Shown here: piece after piece, positions 52,333 to 62,146 of the stretch
How positions within the stretch are numbered: position 1 is the stretch's first letter
Layout of the letters: each line of letters begins with the position of its first letter
Assembly: GCA_963699015.1 (NCBI GenBank)
Contig: CAVOSX010000008.1
Location: forward strand, 806,001 to 870,000
Length of the DNA: 64,000 bases
DNA from: PALSA-505 sp963699015
GTDB taxonomy: Bacteria; Actinomycetota; Actinomycetes; Streptosporangiales; Streptosporangiaceae
Reading direction: 5' to 3'
The notes under the pieces: generated by a model
The model's database searches: none
Told to the model about the DNA's origin: nothing
What the model saw: only the letters and a program-made list of their open reading frames with translations
Program-made: the position numbers and the translations under genes

Positions 52333-53853
52333 ATGGTGAGCGCTGCCAACTCCGCAGCGAGGAAGCAGCGGGCCGGCCAGACGTCACGCGACGCGGCCGC
52401 CGGGCCGCCGGAGAACGGCTCCTCGCCTGATGGCGAGCGGCGCCGCCCGGGCCCGGACGGCCAGCCGGCAGCCAAGAAGTCCGCTAACGGGAAGCAGAGC
52501 GCGAGAAAGGGGACGGCAGCCGCTGAGCCGGCCGAGGCCCTGGAAGCGCAGGAGATGGAGACCTGGGTGCAGGACACCGCGGAAAGCGAACTGGCGATAG
52601 ACGGCCTGGATCACCCGGCTGATCTCGATGCAGTCGTCGATATCGCGGTCGTTGACGACGTCGAGGTCGATGTCGAGGTTGACGTAGAACTCGATGATGG
52701 GCTTGACGAAGCCGAGCTTGGCGATGACGTCGCCGACCCGGCCACCGACATCGCCGATGTCGCCGACGACGAGACCGATGCCGCGGGCGAGGCAGCCCCA
52801 GGACCGGAGCAGCCGTCCGGTGCCGTCGCGTCAGCTCCGGTACCGGCGGCGCCGGCTGCCGCCGACGACACCGAGGAAGACGTCTTCGTCTACGGTGACG
52901 ACGATGACGACCTGCCCGCCGCGCAGGTAGCCGCGGCCGGCGCCACCGCCGATCCGGTCAAGGACTATCTCAAGCAGATCGGCAAGGTCCCGCTGCTCAA
53001 CGCCGAGCAGGAGGTCGAGCTGGCCAAGCGAATCGAGGCCGGACTGTTCGCCGAGGAGAAGCTGGCCGAGACCAGGACCCGGCCCGGCTCGGACGAGGCC
53101 ATGGATCTCGAGTGGATCGCCTCCGATGGCCGCCGGGCGAAGAATCACCTGCTCGAGGCCAACCTGCGGCTGGTCGTCTCGCTGGCCAAGCGGTACACCG
53201 GCCGGGGGATGCTGTTCCTGGACCTGATCCAGGAGGGCAACCTGGGCCTGATCCGCGCGGTGGAGAAGTTCGACTACACCAAGGGCTACAAGTTCTCCAC
53301 CTACGCGACCTGGTGGATCCGGCAGGCCATCACCCGCGCCATGGCCGACCAGGCCCGCACCATCCGGATCCCCGTGCACATGGTCGAGGTCATCAACAAG
53401 CTGGCCAGGGTGCAGCGGCAGATGCTGCAGGACCTGGGGCGGGAGCCGACCCCCGAAGAGCTCGCCGCCGAGCTGGACATGACCCCGGAGAAGGTCATCG
53501 AGGTGCAGAAGTACGGCCGGGAGCCGATCTCGCTGCACACCCCGCTCGGCGAGGACGGCGACAGCGAGTTCGGCGACCTGATCGAGGACTCCGAGGCGAT
53601 CCAGCCGGGTGAGGCGGTCAGCTTCACGCTGCTGCAAGAGCAGCTGCACTCGGTGCTGGACACGCTGTCGGAGCGCGAGGCCGGGGTGGTGTCGATGCGG
53701 TTCGGGCTGACCGACGGGCAGCCTAAGACCCTGGACGAGATCGGCAAGGTCTACGGGGTCACCCGGGAGAGAATCCGGCAGATCGAGTCCAAGACCATGT
53801 CCAAGCTGCGCCACCCATCCCGGTCCCAGGTGCTCCGGGACTACCTCGACTGA
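52333..53853 (+). CDS. hrdB: Principal sigma factor HrdB/RpoD
   Basis: HrdB directs RNA polymerase to housekeeping promoters. The 506-residue protein has a long N-terminal extension (about 1-200) with an acidic stretch of alternating Val and Asp/Glu (VDVEVDVELDD). Then come region 1.2 (DPVKDYLKQIGKVPLLNAEQ), region 2 with NLRLVVSLAKRYTGRGMLFL, KGYKFSTYATWWIRQAITRA, region 3 and region 4 (VTRERIRQIESKTMSKLRHP). ATG 52333 lies eight bases after GGAAGG; GTG 52327 is too close to it. Confidence 0.97.
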   Translation: MVSAANSAARKQRAGQTSRDAAAGPPENGSSPDGERRRPGPDGQPAAKKSANGKQSARKGTAAAEPAEALEAQEMETWVQDTAESELAIDGLDHPADLDAVVDIAVVDDVEVDVEVDVELDDGLDEAELGDDVADPATDIADVADDETDAAGEAAPGPEQPSGAVASAPVPAAPAAADDTEEDVFVYGDDDDDLPAAQVAAAGATADPVKDYLKQIGKVPLLNAEQEVELAKRIEAGLFAEEKLAETRTRPGSDEAMDLEWIASDGRRAKNHLLEANLRLVVSLAKRYTGRGMLFLDLIQEGNLGLIRAVEKFDYTKGYKFSTYATWWIRQAITRAMADQARTIRIPVHMVEVINKLARVQRQMLQDLGREPTPEELAAELDMTPEKVIEVQKYGREPISLHTPLGEDGDSEFGDLIEDSEAIQPGEAVSFTLLQEQLHSVLDTLSEREAGVVSMRFGLTDGQPKTLDEIGKVYGVTRERIRQIESKTMSKLRHPSRSQVLRDYLD

Positions 53854-53963
53854 CCCGCGGCGCGACCGCTGTCCGCACCGGTTCGCCGCGCCGGGTTGGC
53901 AACGATTGCGCGCCAAACCCGTAACCATCTCACCGGAACCCTGGCGGCCACGCGGCGCGTGCG

Positions 53964-53969
53964 TAGCGT
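53964..53969 (+). promoter_or_regulatory. -10 box (TAGCGT) before a leaderless small ORF
   Basis: TAGCGT ends seven bases before GTG 53977, the same arrangement as the other leaderless starts here. The rest of 53854-53963 holds a TTGGC-N11-GCCAA inverted repeat but no gene. Confidence 0.45.
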
Positions 53970-53976
53970 CGACGTC

Positions 53977-54015
53977 GTGGTGAGGAGCTGCCGGGCCGGG
54001 GCGCTCATCGCGTGA
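53977..54015 (+). CDS. Leaderless 12-residue leader ORF coupled to the FtsX-type permease
   Basis: GTG 53977, just after TAGCGT, opens a frame MVRSCRAGALIA whose TGA (54013-54015) overlaps the permease GTG (54012) as GTGA. The permease has no Shine-Dalgarno sequence, so its translation probably depends on this ORF. The peptide has no recognisable features. It may serve only for coupling. Confidence 0.5.
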   Translation: MVRSCRAGALIA

Positions 54016-57000
54016 CCACTCGGACCAGACGTCGCGGCAGCGTGCCCGGATCCCGGGCGTCGTTCGTGCTGCGCAGAACCTGGTTCGCCCCGCTGGTGCC
54101 GGCGAGCCTCCTGCTGGCCGTCCTGACCTCCGTCACCGTGACCACGGCGCTGGCCAGCTTCGGCGCCCGGGCGCTGCCCGCCGCGGCGCATCAGCGGCTG
54201 GCCGGCTCGCCTGCCGCCACGATCCAGGTCAGCGGTCAGATCGGCGCGGCCAGGGCCGGCGCGGACCTGCACGTGATCGCCACGGCGATCCGCTCGGTCC
54301 TGGGCGCGGTTCCGTTCACGGTGGTCAGCGGGCAGTGGTCCGATCAGCTGGCGCTGCCCGGGCCGCGCCGCGGCAGCCAGGTTCCGCAGATTCAGGCGGC
54401 TGTTCTCGGCCACGTGATGGCGCACGCCGAGCTGACCGCCGGAACCTGGCCCGGTCCGCGCAGGCCCGGCCAGCCCATCGGCGTGGTGCTGCCCGCGACC
54501 ACCGCGAGCATGCTCCGCTTCTCCGTCGGCCAGTCGCTGAAGCTGCGCGACAGCCTGACCGGAGCCCCGGTCCGGCTGCGCGTGACCGGCCTGTTCAGGC
54601 CGCGTGATCCGGCCGCGCCGTTCTGGCGGCTCAGCCTGCTCGGGACCTCGGGCAAGGCCGTACAGGGCTCGTTCGTCACCTACGGCCCGATGCTGGTCAA
54701 CCCCGCCGCGTTCGGGCCCGGAGGGCTCACCGCCGGCGCGGCGTCCTGGCTGATCACCGTGGATACCGCCCGCATCCCGCCCGGCGACCTGGGCCGGCTG
54801 GGGCAGCGGCTGGGGGCCGTTGCGTCCGGCTGGCAGGGCAACCAAGGCCTCGGCGGACTGCAGGTCAGCACGGCTCTGCCACGGACCCTGTCCGCGCTGG
54901 CCGACAGCCTGGTGGTCTCCAGGTCGCTGCTGCTCATCGGCTCGCTGCAACTGCTGCTGCTGGCCACGGCCGCGGCGGCGCTGGCCGCCCGGCTGCTCGC
55001 CAGCCAGCGTGAAGAGGAAACCGCGCTGCTGTCGGCCCGGGGCGGGGCCCGCGCGCAGCTGGTGCTGGCGTCCCTGGCCGAGGCGTCGCTGCTGGCCGTG
55101 GTGGGAGCAGCGGCCGGGCTCGTACTCGGCGGCTATCTCGCTAACCTGCTGATCTCGGTCAGCGGGCTCCCGGCCGGCCGTTCCGCCGGAGGGTTCTTCG
55201 GCGCGGTGCGCCAGGTCGGCGCCGGCAGTGCCTGGTGGCCGGCCGCGGTCATCGTGGTCCTGGTCATCGTCGTGGTCATGTGGCCTGCCCTGCGTCCGGT
55301 CACGCCCGGCGCCGCCCGGCTCCGGCGGGGCAGGCAGGCCGCGCTGGCCAGCACGGCGCGGGCCGGCCTCGACGCCGCGCTGATCATCCTGGGCGTGCTG
55401 GCGCTCTGGGAATTGCACCGGTACTCAGCTGCTCCCCGGCTGTCCGGGAGCGGGCTCGGCATCGACCCGGTGCTGGCGCTGGCCCCGGTGCTGGCCCTCG
55501 CCGGGATCGCGCTGCTCCCGCTGCGAGTCCTGCCTGCCGCGGCCAGGCTGCTGGACCGCATCGGCGCCCGCAGCAGGCGGCTCGCCGCCGCCCTGGCCAG
55601 CTGGCAGGTGAGCAGGCGGGCCGTGCGGGAGGGTACCGCCGTGCTGCTGGTGGTCCTCGCCGTGGCGACCGGCACCCTGGTGCTCGCCCAGCACCAGAGC
55701 TGGCGGCAGTCACAGCTGGACCAGGCGGCATTCGACACCGGAGCCGACGTGCGGGTGGGCCTGGCCGCGCCCCTCCCGCTCGGCCGCGGAGCCGCGCTCG
55801 CGCGCGCCTCGGGCGTGCGCAGCGCCATGCCGGTGAGCAGCACGTCCAGCGGTTTCGACGTCGTGGCCCTGGACGCCGCGAAAGCGGCGGGCGTGGTGCA
55901 ACTCCGCCCTGACTTGTCCGCGCTGCCCGCGGCCGCGCTCTGGAAGCGGATCACCCCGGGGCATGCCATGCCGGGTCTGGCCCTCCCGGGCAGGCCGGCC
56001 CGGCTGGACATCAGCGCCAGGTTCACGCCGCCGCGCGGGGCCCGGCTCGGCCCGATGTCGGTGAGCCTGTCCGTGCAGGACGGCTCGGGCATCGTCTACG
56101 CGGTCCCGGGCGGGCGCCTGCCCGCCGATGGCCGCTATCACCATCTGGTCACCAACCTGGCCGCCGCCGGGCAGGCGAGCTACCCGCTCCGGCTGCTGGG
56201 CTTGTCGCTCAGCTACCAGATGCCGGGGCTCCCGCCACCGGCTTTCCTGGGCCCAGGGGCCACCGCCAGTCTGGCCATCCGTGCCCTGGCGGTCTCGCCG
56301 CAGGCGTCCGGTGGCTTCCCGGCTCCGTTCGCCCGGGCCGGCCCGATCGCCGCCCTGTCAGCCACGGCGGCATCCCCGGATCTGGCCTTGCCGGGAGCCG
56401 AGGGAAAGCGGCCGGCCGTCGTCGCCTGGCGGGTCAGCGGGGGCGCGGCGGCGCTGACCTTCACGGTCGGATCCGGGAACCTCCTCCAGCCTAAGGCCAC
56501 GGCGCCGGTGCCGATCTCCGGCCAGCTGATGTTCACCGCCGGACATCCGGTCCTGCCGGTACCGGCCATAGCGACCCGCGCGTTCCTCCACGCGGCCGCC
56601 GCGCACATCGGTGGCATCGTGCTGCTGCCGGTCGGTAATGCCAGCGTCCGCGCGCGGCTGGTGGCCGAGGTCCGTGCCTTTCCGACCGCCGGCGGCGCCG
56701 GGTCCGCGGTGATCGTGGACCAGGGCTGGCTGCAGGATGCCCTGCTGGCCCAGTCGCAGCCGCCGCTCTCGGTGACCCAGTGGTGGCTCGCCGGGCCGCA
56801 TGGCGTCCCGGCCGGGCTGCCTGCGGGGGCGGCCGCGGCCACCAGGGCCGGGTCGGCGGCCGTGCTGCTCAACGACCCCCTGCCCAACGTGCCGCAGCTG
56901 TCGTTGCTGGTGATCGTGGCGGCCGCCGCGCTGCTGGCCGGCATCGGGTTCGTGGTCAGCGTGGCGGCGGCGGTGCGCGAGCGCCGCCTCCAGGATGCGC

Positions 57001-57311
57001 TGCTCGCGGCCCTCGGCGTGGACCGGGCCGCCAGGACGGGTCAGCTGTGCCTGGAGCAGCTGATGCTCAGCGTGCCGGCCGCGGCCGCGGGCGCGGCGAT
57101 CGGGGTGGCCCTGGCCTACCTGCTGGTGCCCGCGGTCACGCTCACGACCGGGGCGGCCGCGCCGTTCCCGCCGGTGCAGGTGGTGATCCCGCTCGGCTGG
57201 ACGGCGCTGCTGGCGCTGGGCATCGCGGCGGTGCCCGTGCTGGCGGCGGCCGCGACCGCCGCCTACCGGCCCGATCCTGCGGCCGAGCTTCGCGGCGGAG
57301 AGTCAGTATGA
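54012..57311 (+). CDS. Large FtsX-type ABC permease
   Basis: This 1099-residue membrane protein has the FtsX/MacB permease design. One N-terminal helix (about 22-45), a large outer domain, a core of six to seven helices (about 295-500, e.g. LLLATAAAALAARLLASQRE and the SARGGARAQLVLASLAEASL loop), a second outer domain, and four final helices (about 955-1090, with RERRLQDALLAALGVDRAA). The intracellular loop contacts the ATPases. It overlaps the next permease gene by ATGA and belongs with the two ATPase genes downstream. The cargo is unknown. Confidence 0.9.
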   Translation: MTTRTRRRGSVPGSRASFVLRRTWFAPLVPASLLLAVLTSVTVTTALASFGARALPAAAHQRLAGSPAATIQVSGQIGAARAGADLHVIATAIRSVLGAVPFTVVSGQWSDQLALPGPRRGSQVPQIQAAVLGHVMAHAELTAGTWPGPRRPGQPIGVVLPATTASMLRFSVGQSLKLRDSLTGAPVRLRVTGLFRPRDPAAPFWRLSLLGTSGKAVQGSFVTYGPMLVNPAAFGPGGLTAGAASWLITVDTARIPPGDLGRLGQRLGAVASGWQGNQGLGGLQVSTALPRTLSALADSLVVSRSLLLIGSLQLLLLATAAAALAARLLASQREEETALLSARGGARAQLVLASLAEASLLAVVGAAAGLVLGGYLANLLISVSGLPAGRSAGGFFGAVRQVGAGSAWWPAAVIVVLVIVVVMWPALRPVTPGAARLRRGRQAALASTARAGLDAALIILGVLALWELHRYSAAPRLSGSGLGIDPVLALAPVLALAGIALLPLRVLPAAARLLDRIGARSRRLAAALASWQVSRRAVREGTAVLLVVLAVATGTLVLAQHQSWRQSQLDQAAFDTGADVRVGLAAPLPLGRGAALARASGVRSAMPVSSTSSGFDVVALDAAKAAGVVQLRPDLSALPAAALWKRITPGHAMPGLALPGRPARLDISARFTPPRGARLGPMSVSLSVQDGSGIVYAVPGGRLPADGRYHHLVTNLAAAGQASYPLRLLGLSLSYQMPGLPPPAFLGPGATASLAIRALAVSPQASGGFPAPFARAGPIAALSATAASPDLALPGAEGKRPAVVAWRVSGGAAALTFTVGSGNLLQPKATAPVPISGQLMFTAGHPVLPVPAIATRAFLHAAAAHIGGIVLLPVGNASVRARLVAEVRAFPTAGGAGSAVIVDQGWLQDALLAQSQPPLSVTQWWLAGPHGVPAGLPAGAAAATRAGSAAVLLNDPLPNVPQLSLLVIVAAAALLAGIGFVVSVAAAVRERRLQDALLAALGVDRAARTGQLCLEQLMLSVPAAAAGAAIGVALAYLLVPAVTLTTGAAAPFPPVQVVIPLGWTALLALGIAAVPVLAAAATAAYRPDPAAELRGGESV

Positions 57312-60097
57312 GGCGGCTGAACCTCCGTCGCCGGCCCGTGCGGGGCGGCTGGCTGCGCGCATCCTGGCGCGTCGCGACCGGCTCAGCTGCGGCGGCCAGC
57401 CTCGTGCTGGCCATCCTGGTGCTGGCCGGCGTGTTCGTCGCCGTCGCCGTGCCCCGGGCCAGCCTGGGTTACCGCACCCGGGTCCTGCAGCGGATCTTTC
57501 ACGCCGCTTCCTCGACGCAGACGACGGTGCTGGCTGACGCCGACATCACCGGCGAGCAGCAGGGCTACCTGACGGCGGCGCAGCTGGCCTCCATCCAGCG
57601 CCAGCTGGCGGCCGGGATGCACCGGGACGGACTGCCGCTGGCACCCGCGGGAGCGCAATGGTCCGGCGTAGCCGCCGGCTCAAGCCAGTTCTCCGTGGCC
57701 GGGCAGCCGCCTGACAAGACCATGGGACCCCCCCAGCTGGAGCTGCTGTACCGCAGTGGGCTGGGCGGCCGCGCCCGGCTGGTCGCGGGATCCCTGCCCG
57801 GCGGTGCCGCGGCCGACGGCCCGCCCGGGGCTTCCAGGTCACGGTGACGACGGCTACCGCGGCCAGGTTCGGCCTGCACGTCGGCTCCCGGCTCCGGCTC
57901 CCCAGCCGGGGAACGGGGATGGCCGGCGCCACAGCGGTGGTCACGGGGATCATCCGGCCGCTCGCAGCCGCGTCCTCCTTCTGGAGCGTCGACCCGGTCG
58001 CCTCCGCGCCGCGGCTGACGTCCCCGTGCAACAACTGCACGCCCTACTGGGATTCGGCCGCGTTCGTCGGCCAGGCCCAGCTCGCGGCCGCGCAGCGGTT
58101 TGCCGTCGGGCAGGCGGTGCATGCCCTGTGGAGCTACCCCCTTGACCTCGGCGGACTCGATGCCGATCAGGCGGCCGGCCTCCAGCACGGCCTGCAGGCC
58201 CTGTCCTACCTGCCCGCCGCGAGCTCGGTGAGCGCTCACATCAGCACCACGGCCGGCGAGGGCTCCACCACCGTGATCAGCCTGAGCAGCGGCCTGGTCC
58301 CCGTGCTCCAGTCATTCGTGGCGACCGACGACGCGGTGCAGCGCGTGCTTTCGCTGCTGCTGGTCAGCCTGGCCGTCATCGCGGCGGTGATGGTGCTGCT
58401 CGGTGCCCGGCTCGTCGCCGAGCACCGGCGCGGCGAGTTCACCATGATGCGGGCGCGCGGAGCCTCGCTGCGGCAGGTCGCCTCGGTTGCCCTCGCGGGC
58501 AGTGCGGTCGTCGTCCTGCCCGCCGCTGCCGCCGCGGTCGGCGCCGGCGTCCTGGTCACGCCGGGGCCCGCCTCCTGGCTGTCGTGGTGGCTGGCCGGCC
58601 TGATCGCCCTGACCGCGCTGGCGAGCCCGGCGGTGCTCGCCGCGTGGTGGCAGCGGGCACGCCGCGACACGGCCGGAGCGGGGGCCATGAACGCCGCGAG
58701 TGCCCGGCGCCGGATCATGGCAGGCCGGCGCTGGGTGTTCGATGCCGCGCTGGTCTGCGCGGCCATCGCGGGCCTGGTCCTGCTCCGCCAGCAGGGCCTG
58801 CCACCGCCCGGCCGCCTGGACCTGTTCACCAGCGCCGCGCCGGTGCTGGTGGCGATACCGGTCGCCGTGCTGGTCATGCGCGTTTACCCGCCCGTCCTCG
58901 GCCACCTGACCAGGCTCGCGCGGCGGCGGCGCGGGGTCGTGATGGTGGTCGGCTTCGCCCGCGGGAACGCGGAGGCGCGGGTCGGCGCGCTGCCCGTGTT
59001 CGCGCTCGTCCTCGCGTTCACCGTGATCGCGTTCGCCGCGATGGCCCGCGACGCGGTGGTACGCGCCGACATCGCGGCGTCCTGGCAGGCCGCGGGCGCC
59101 GACGCCGTCGTCGCCGCGCCGGCCGCGGGTCCGGGGATCACGCCGGCGGCGCAGCGCATGATCACGGCGGTGCCCGGCGTCGAGCGCTCCGCCGCGGTCT
59201 CGGTGACCACGGGAACAGCCGCCCAGAGCCAGTCGCTTTCGGTGATCCTCGTCGATCCGCGGCAATATGCCTCGCTGGTGGCCGCGACGCCGGCGCCGGC
59301 CTTCCCGGCCGCAGCCCTGGCCGCCCCCCGCGCCGTCGCCGGGGCCCCGGCCGGCCGGGTGCCCGCTGCTCATCTCGCCTGCGACGCGGGACGTCGTGGG
59401 CGCGCGCACCGCGCTGTCGATCGGGGTCCGCGCGCTGCCGGTCCGGGTGACCGGGACGGTGGACGGCATCGTCGGCACGCCGGCCGGCAGCCAGTTCGCG
59501 GTGCTGCCCCTGCGGGCGCTGGGGAAGCAGGCACCCCAGCCGACGGTGATCGCGGTAGTCGGCCCGCGGCTGGACACCGCGGCGCTGGTCAGCACCGCCC
59601 GGCGGGCGATACCCGGCGTCCAGGTCACCCTGCGCTCGCACCTGCTGGCGGGCATATCGGGCGCGCCCCTGCCGCATGGCGGGTTCGTCACCTTCGCCCA
59701 GGGCATCGCCGCTGTCGGCGCGTTCAGCCTGCTCATCTTGATGCTCACGCTCGTACTCAGCGCCCGTTCCCGGGAGCTGACGATGGCCCGGCTCGCCACC
59801 ATGGGCCTGGGGCCGGCCCAGTCGCGGCGCATCGCGGCGGTGGAGACCCTGCCCGCGATCCTGGCCGTCGCCGTGGGCGGCACGGCATGCGCGCTGGCTC
59901 TCGCGCCGCTGGTCGGGCCCGCGATGGACCTCGCCGCCTTCACCGGCATGCCGGTGAGCGCGCCGCTGCACGCGGACGCGCCGGCGATCCTCGTCGCCAT
60001 CGGCGGACTGCTGCTCGTCGCGGCGCTGACTCTCACCATCCAGAACAGGCTGGCCCGTGGCCGCGGCGCGGCCCAGACGCTGCGGGCGGGCCCATGA
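57308..60097 (+). pseudogene. Second FtsX-type ABC permease, frameshifted as printed
   Basis: The start (MRRLNLRRRPVRGGW) and end (LTLTIQNRLARGRGAAQTL) are typical of a FtsX-type permease, about 928 residues when repaired. The frame breaks near 57830, where PPG must join FQVTVTTATAARFG (one base missing, or one C and one G too many), and near 59363, where dropping one C restores VPLLISPATRDVVGARTALS. Helix groups with RARGASLRQVASVALAGSA and RLATMGLGPAQSRRIAAVE are present. It starts inside the previous permease gene and should form a heterodimer with it. Confidence 0.85.
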
Positions 60098-60116
60098 CAC
60101 AGAGGCGAGGCGGATA

Positions 60117-61097
60117 ATGCCGACACCAGCCGACAGTCCCGGGCCCGGCGCGCGCGTCGGGCCGGCGACCGGGCTCGGCCAGCTCGGGGCCGAGGCGGAG
60201 CACGCCCGCACCTCCTACGGCGAAGACGCGCTCATCATGTGCGACCGGCTGGTGCGCATCTACGCGTCGGAGGGGATAGAAGTGCAGGCGCTGCAGGGGC
60301 TTGACCTGCTGATTGACGAGGGTGAGCTGACCGCGATCGTGGGAGCATCCGGCAGCGGGAAGTCAACGCTGATGAGCATTCTGGCGGGCCTGGACACCCC
60401 CACAGCGGGCCAGGCCAGGGTGGCCGGGCGTGACCTGGCCGCGATGACGGCACGCGACCGGCTTGACTACCGGCGGACCGCGGTTGGCTTCCTGTGGCAG
60501 CAGACCTCCCGCAACCTGCTTCCCTACCTGACCGCGGCGCAGAACGTCATCATGCCGATGCGGCTGGGCGGGATGGCGCGCCGGGCACGGGCGCAGCGGG
60601 CGGCCGAACTGCTGGAGATGCTGAACCTGGCCCATTGCACCAGGCGCAGGCCGGCCCAGATGTCCGGCGGCGAGCAGCAGCGCGCCGCGATAGCCACGGC
60701 GCTGGCGAACCGGCCGCAGGTGCTGCTCGCCGACGAGCCGACCGGCGAGCTCGACAGCGCCACCGCGAGGGAGGTGTTCGCGGCGTTGCAGACGGTGAAC
60801 GCCGAACTCGGCGTGACAGTGCTGGTGGTGACCCATGATCCGGCTGTCTCCGCCGAGGTCAGGCGGACGATCGCGATCCGGGACGGCCGTACCAGCAGCG
60901 AGACGCTGCGCCACGACGTTGCCGATGAGGACGGCAACGCCACCCGTGAGGCGGTCGAATATGCGGTGCTGGACCGGGCCGGGCGGGTTCAGCTGCCTCG
61001 CGAGATGACCGACGCGCTCGGTATGAAGGACCGGGTGCAGCTGCAGCAGGCTCGCGATCACATCGGGGTCTGGCCCGACCAGGCGGCCAGGTCATGA
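60117..61097 (+). CDS. ABC transporter ATPase with AbrB-like C-terminal hairpin
   Basis: This 326-residue MacB/LolD-type ATPase has Walker A VGASGSGKSTLM near 77, the Q loop WQQTSRNLLPYLT, signature MSGGEQQRA and Walker B VLLADEPTGELDSA. Beyond the usual length it carries a tail (about 285-320, RAGRVQLPREMTDALGMKDR) that resembles an AbrB/SpoVT swapped-hairpin domain. The neighbouring FtsX permease genes are its partners. ATG 60117 follows GAGGCGAGG. The role of the tail is unknown; dimerisation is one possibility. Confidence 0.9.
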   Translation: MPTPADSPGPGARVGPATGLGQLGAEAEHARTSYGEDALIMCDRLVRIYASEGIEVQALQGLDLLIDEGELTAIVGASGSGKSTLMSILAGLDTPTAGQARVAGRDLAAMTARDRLDYRRTAVGFLWQQTSRNLLPYLTAAQNVIMPMRLGGMARRARAQRAAELLEMLNLAHCTRRRPAQMSGGEQQRAAIATALANRPQVLLADEPTGELDSATAREVFAALQTVNAELGVTVLVVTHDPAVSAEVRRTIAIRDGRTSSETLRHDVADEDGNATREAVEYAVLDRAGRVQLPREMTDALGMKDRVQLQQARDHIGVWPDQAARS

Positions 61098-61819
61098 GCA
61101 ATCCCGGGGCAGCTTCCGCGGCCGGCGCGGGTACCGCGGCGGCGGCCTCGCAGGTCATGGTCGCGGTGCGCGAGGTGTCCCGGACCTTCGGCAGCGGGCA
61201 CACCGCCGTGCACGCGCTGCGCACGGTGTCGTTCACGGTCCGGCAGGGCCAGCTCGCGGCGCTGTGCGGGCGGTCCGGCTCGGGTAAGACCACGCTGCTC
61301 AACATCATCGGCGGCCTGGACCAGCCGACCAGCGGCCATCTGGAGGTGGCCGGCCGCGAGATCACCGAGATGACCGAGCGGGATCGGCTGGCGCTGCGGC
61401 GCAGCACGGTCGCCTTCATCTTCCAGTCCTTCGGGCTCATCCCCATGCTGTCCGCCGCGGAGAACGTCGGGATCCCGCTGCGCATCAACGGCGTATCCCC
61501 CCGGGCGCGCGAGAAGCGGGTCGCGACGATGCTGGCGATCGTGGGGCTCTCCGAGCATGCCGCGCACCGTCCGAACGAGCTGTCCGGCGGGCAGCAGCAG
61601 CGGGTCGCCATCGCGCGTGCGCTGGCCGGCAGCCCGAAGGTCCTGGTCGCCGACGAGCCGACCAGCCAGCTCGACCTGGAGACCGGCCGGCAGATCATGC
61701 GCCTGCTGCTGACCGTGGTCAGGTCCGAGGGAATCACGGCCCTCGTGGCCACCCACGATGAGGCGCTCATCGACCTGGCCGATGAGGTCGTCCGGCTGGA
61801 GGACGGGCACGTGACCTGA
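61094..61819 (+). CDS. ABC transporter ATPase (MacB/LolD type)
   Basis: The 241-residue ATPase has Walker A CGRSGSGKTTLLNIIGGL near 57, Q loop FIFQSFGLIPMLSA, signature ELSGGQQQRVAIARAL and Walker B VLVADEPTSQLD with the usual Glu replaced as in many MacB-type proteins only in flanking residues. Its ATG overlaps the previous ATPase stop (ATGA). With two permeases and two ATPases, the locus could make one heteromeric complex or two related ones. Confidence 0.92.
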   Translation: MSNPGAASAAGAGTAAAASQVMVAVREVSRTFGSGHTAVHALRTVSFTVRQGQLAALCGRSGSGKTTLLNIIGGLDQPTSGHLEVAGREITEMTERDRLALRRSTVAFIFQSFGLIPMLSAAENVGIPLRINGVSPRAREKRVATMLAIVGLSEHAAHRPNELSGGQQQRVAIARALAGSPKVLVADEPTSQLDLETGRQIMRLLLTVVRSEGITALVATHDEALIDLADEVVRLEDGHVT

Positions 61820-61863
61820 CGCCTCAGGCCGCGATCCGGGCGACGGCCCGAGGACAAGCAAGA

Positions 61864-61889
61864 GCCACGCGCCGAGCCGAGCGCGTGGC
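61864..61889. terminator. Bidirectional terminator hairpin
   Basis: GCCACGCGC and GCGCGTGGC form a perfect 9-bp stem with an eight-base loop between two convergent genes. On the plus strand CCCTTGTG follows, on the minus strand TCTTGCTTG. Confidence 0.65.
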
Positions 61890-61912
61890 CCCTTGTGCTA
61901 TCCGGAGTCCGG

Positions 61913-62146
61913 CTAGTTCGCCGAGCCGGACCCCTTGCTCCCCTCACCATCGCCGAGGAGGTTGGTCTCGTCCTGAATCTCTACTGCGACCTTGGCCAGA
62001 GCCTCGGCGTGCTGACGCGCGTGATGCGCGCAGAAGAACAGCTCTGTAGACCCAGGAAGCAGCACCCGGACATAAGCCCGGGCCCCGCAGCGGTCGCATA
62101 CGTCCGCGGCGGTCAGCGGCTTGCTGGGGGCTATTGCTCCTGTCAA
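61913..62146 (-). CDS. DUF7455 family small zinc-binding-type protein
   Basis: This 77-residue protein matches the actinobacterial DUF7455 family. ADVCDRCGARAYVRVLLPGS followed by LFFCAHHARQHAEAL supplies two Cys, one more Cys and two His for a zinc site. The charged tail (DETNLLGDGEGSKGSGSAN) is disordered. Function unknown. It regularly occurs near the primary sigma factor gene in this phylum. Confidence 0.88.
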   Translation of the reverse strand: MTGAIAPSKPLTAADVCDRCGARAYVRVLLPGSTELFFCAHHARQHAEALAKVAVEIQDETNLLGDGEGSKGSGSAN

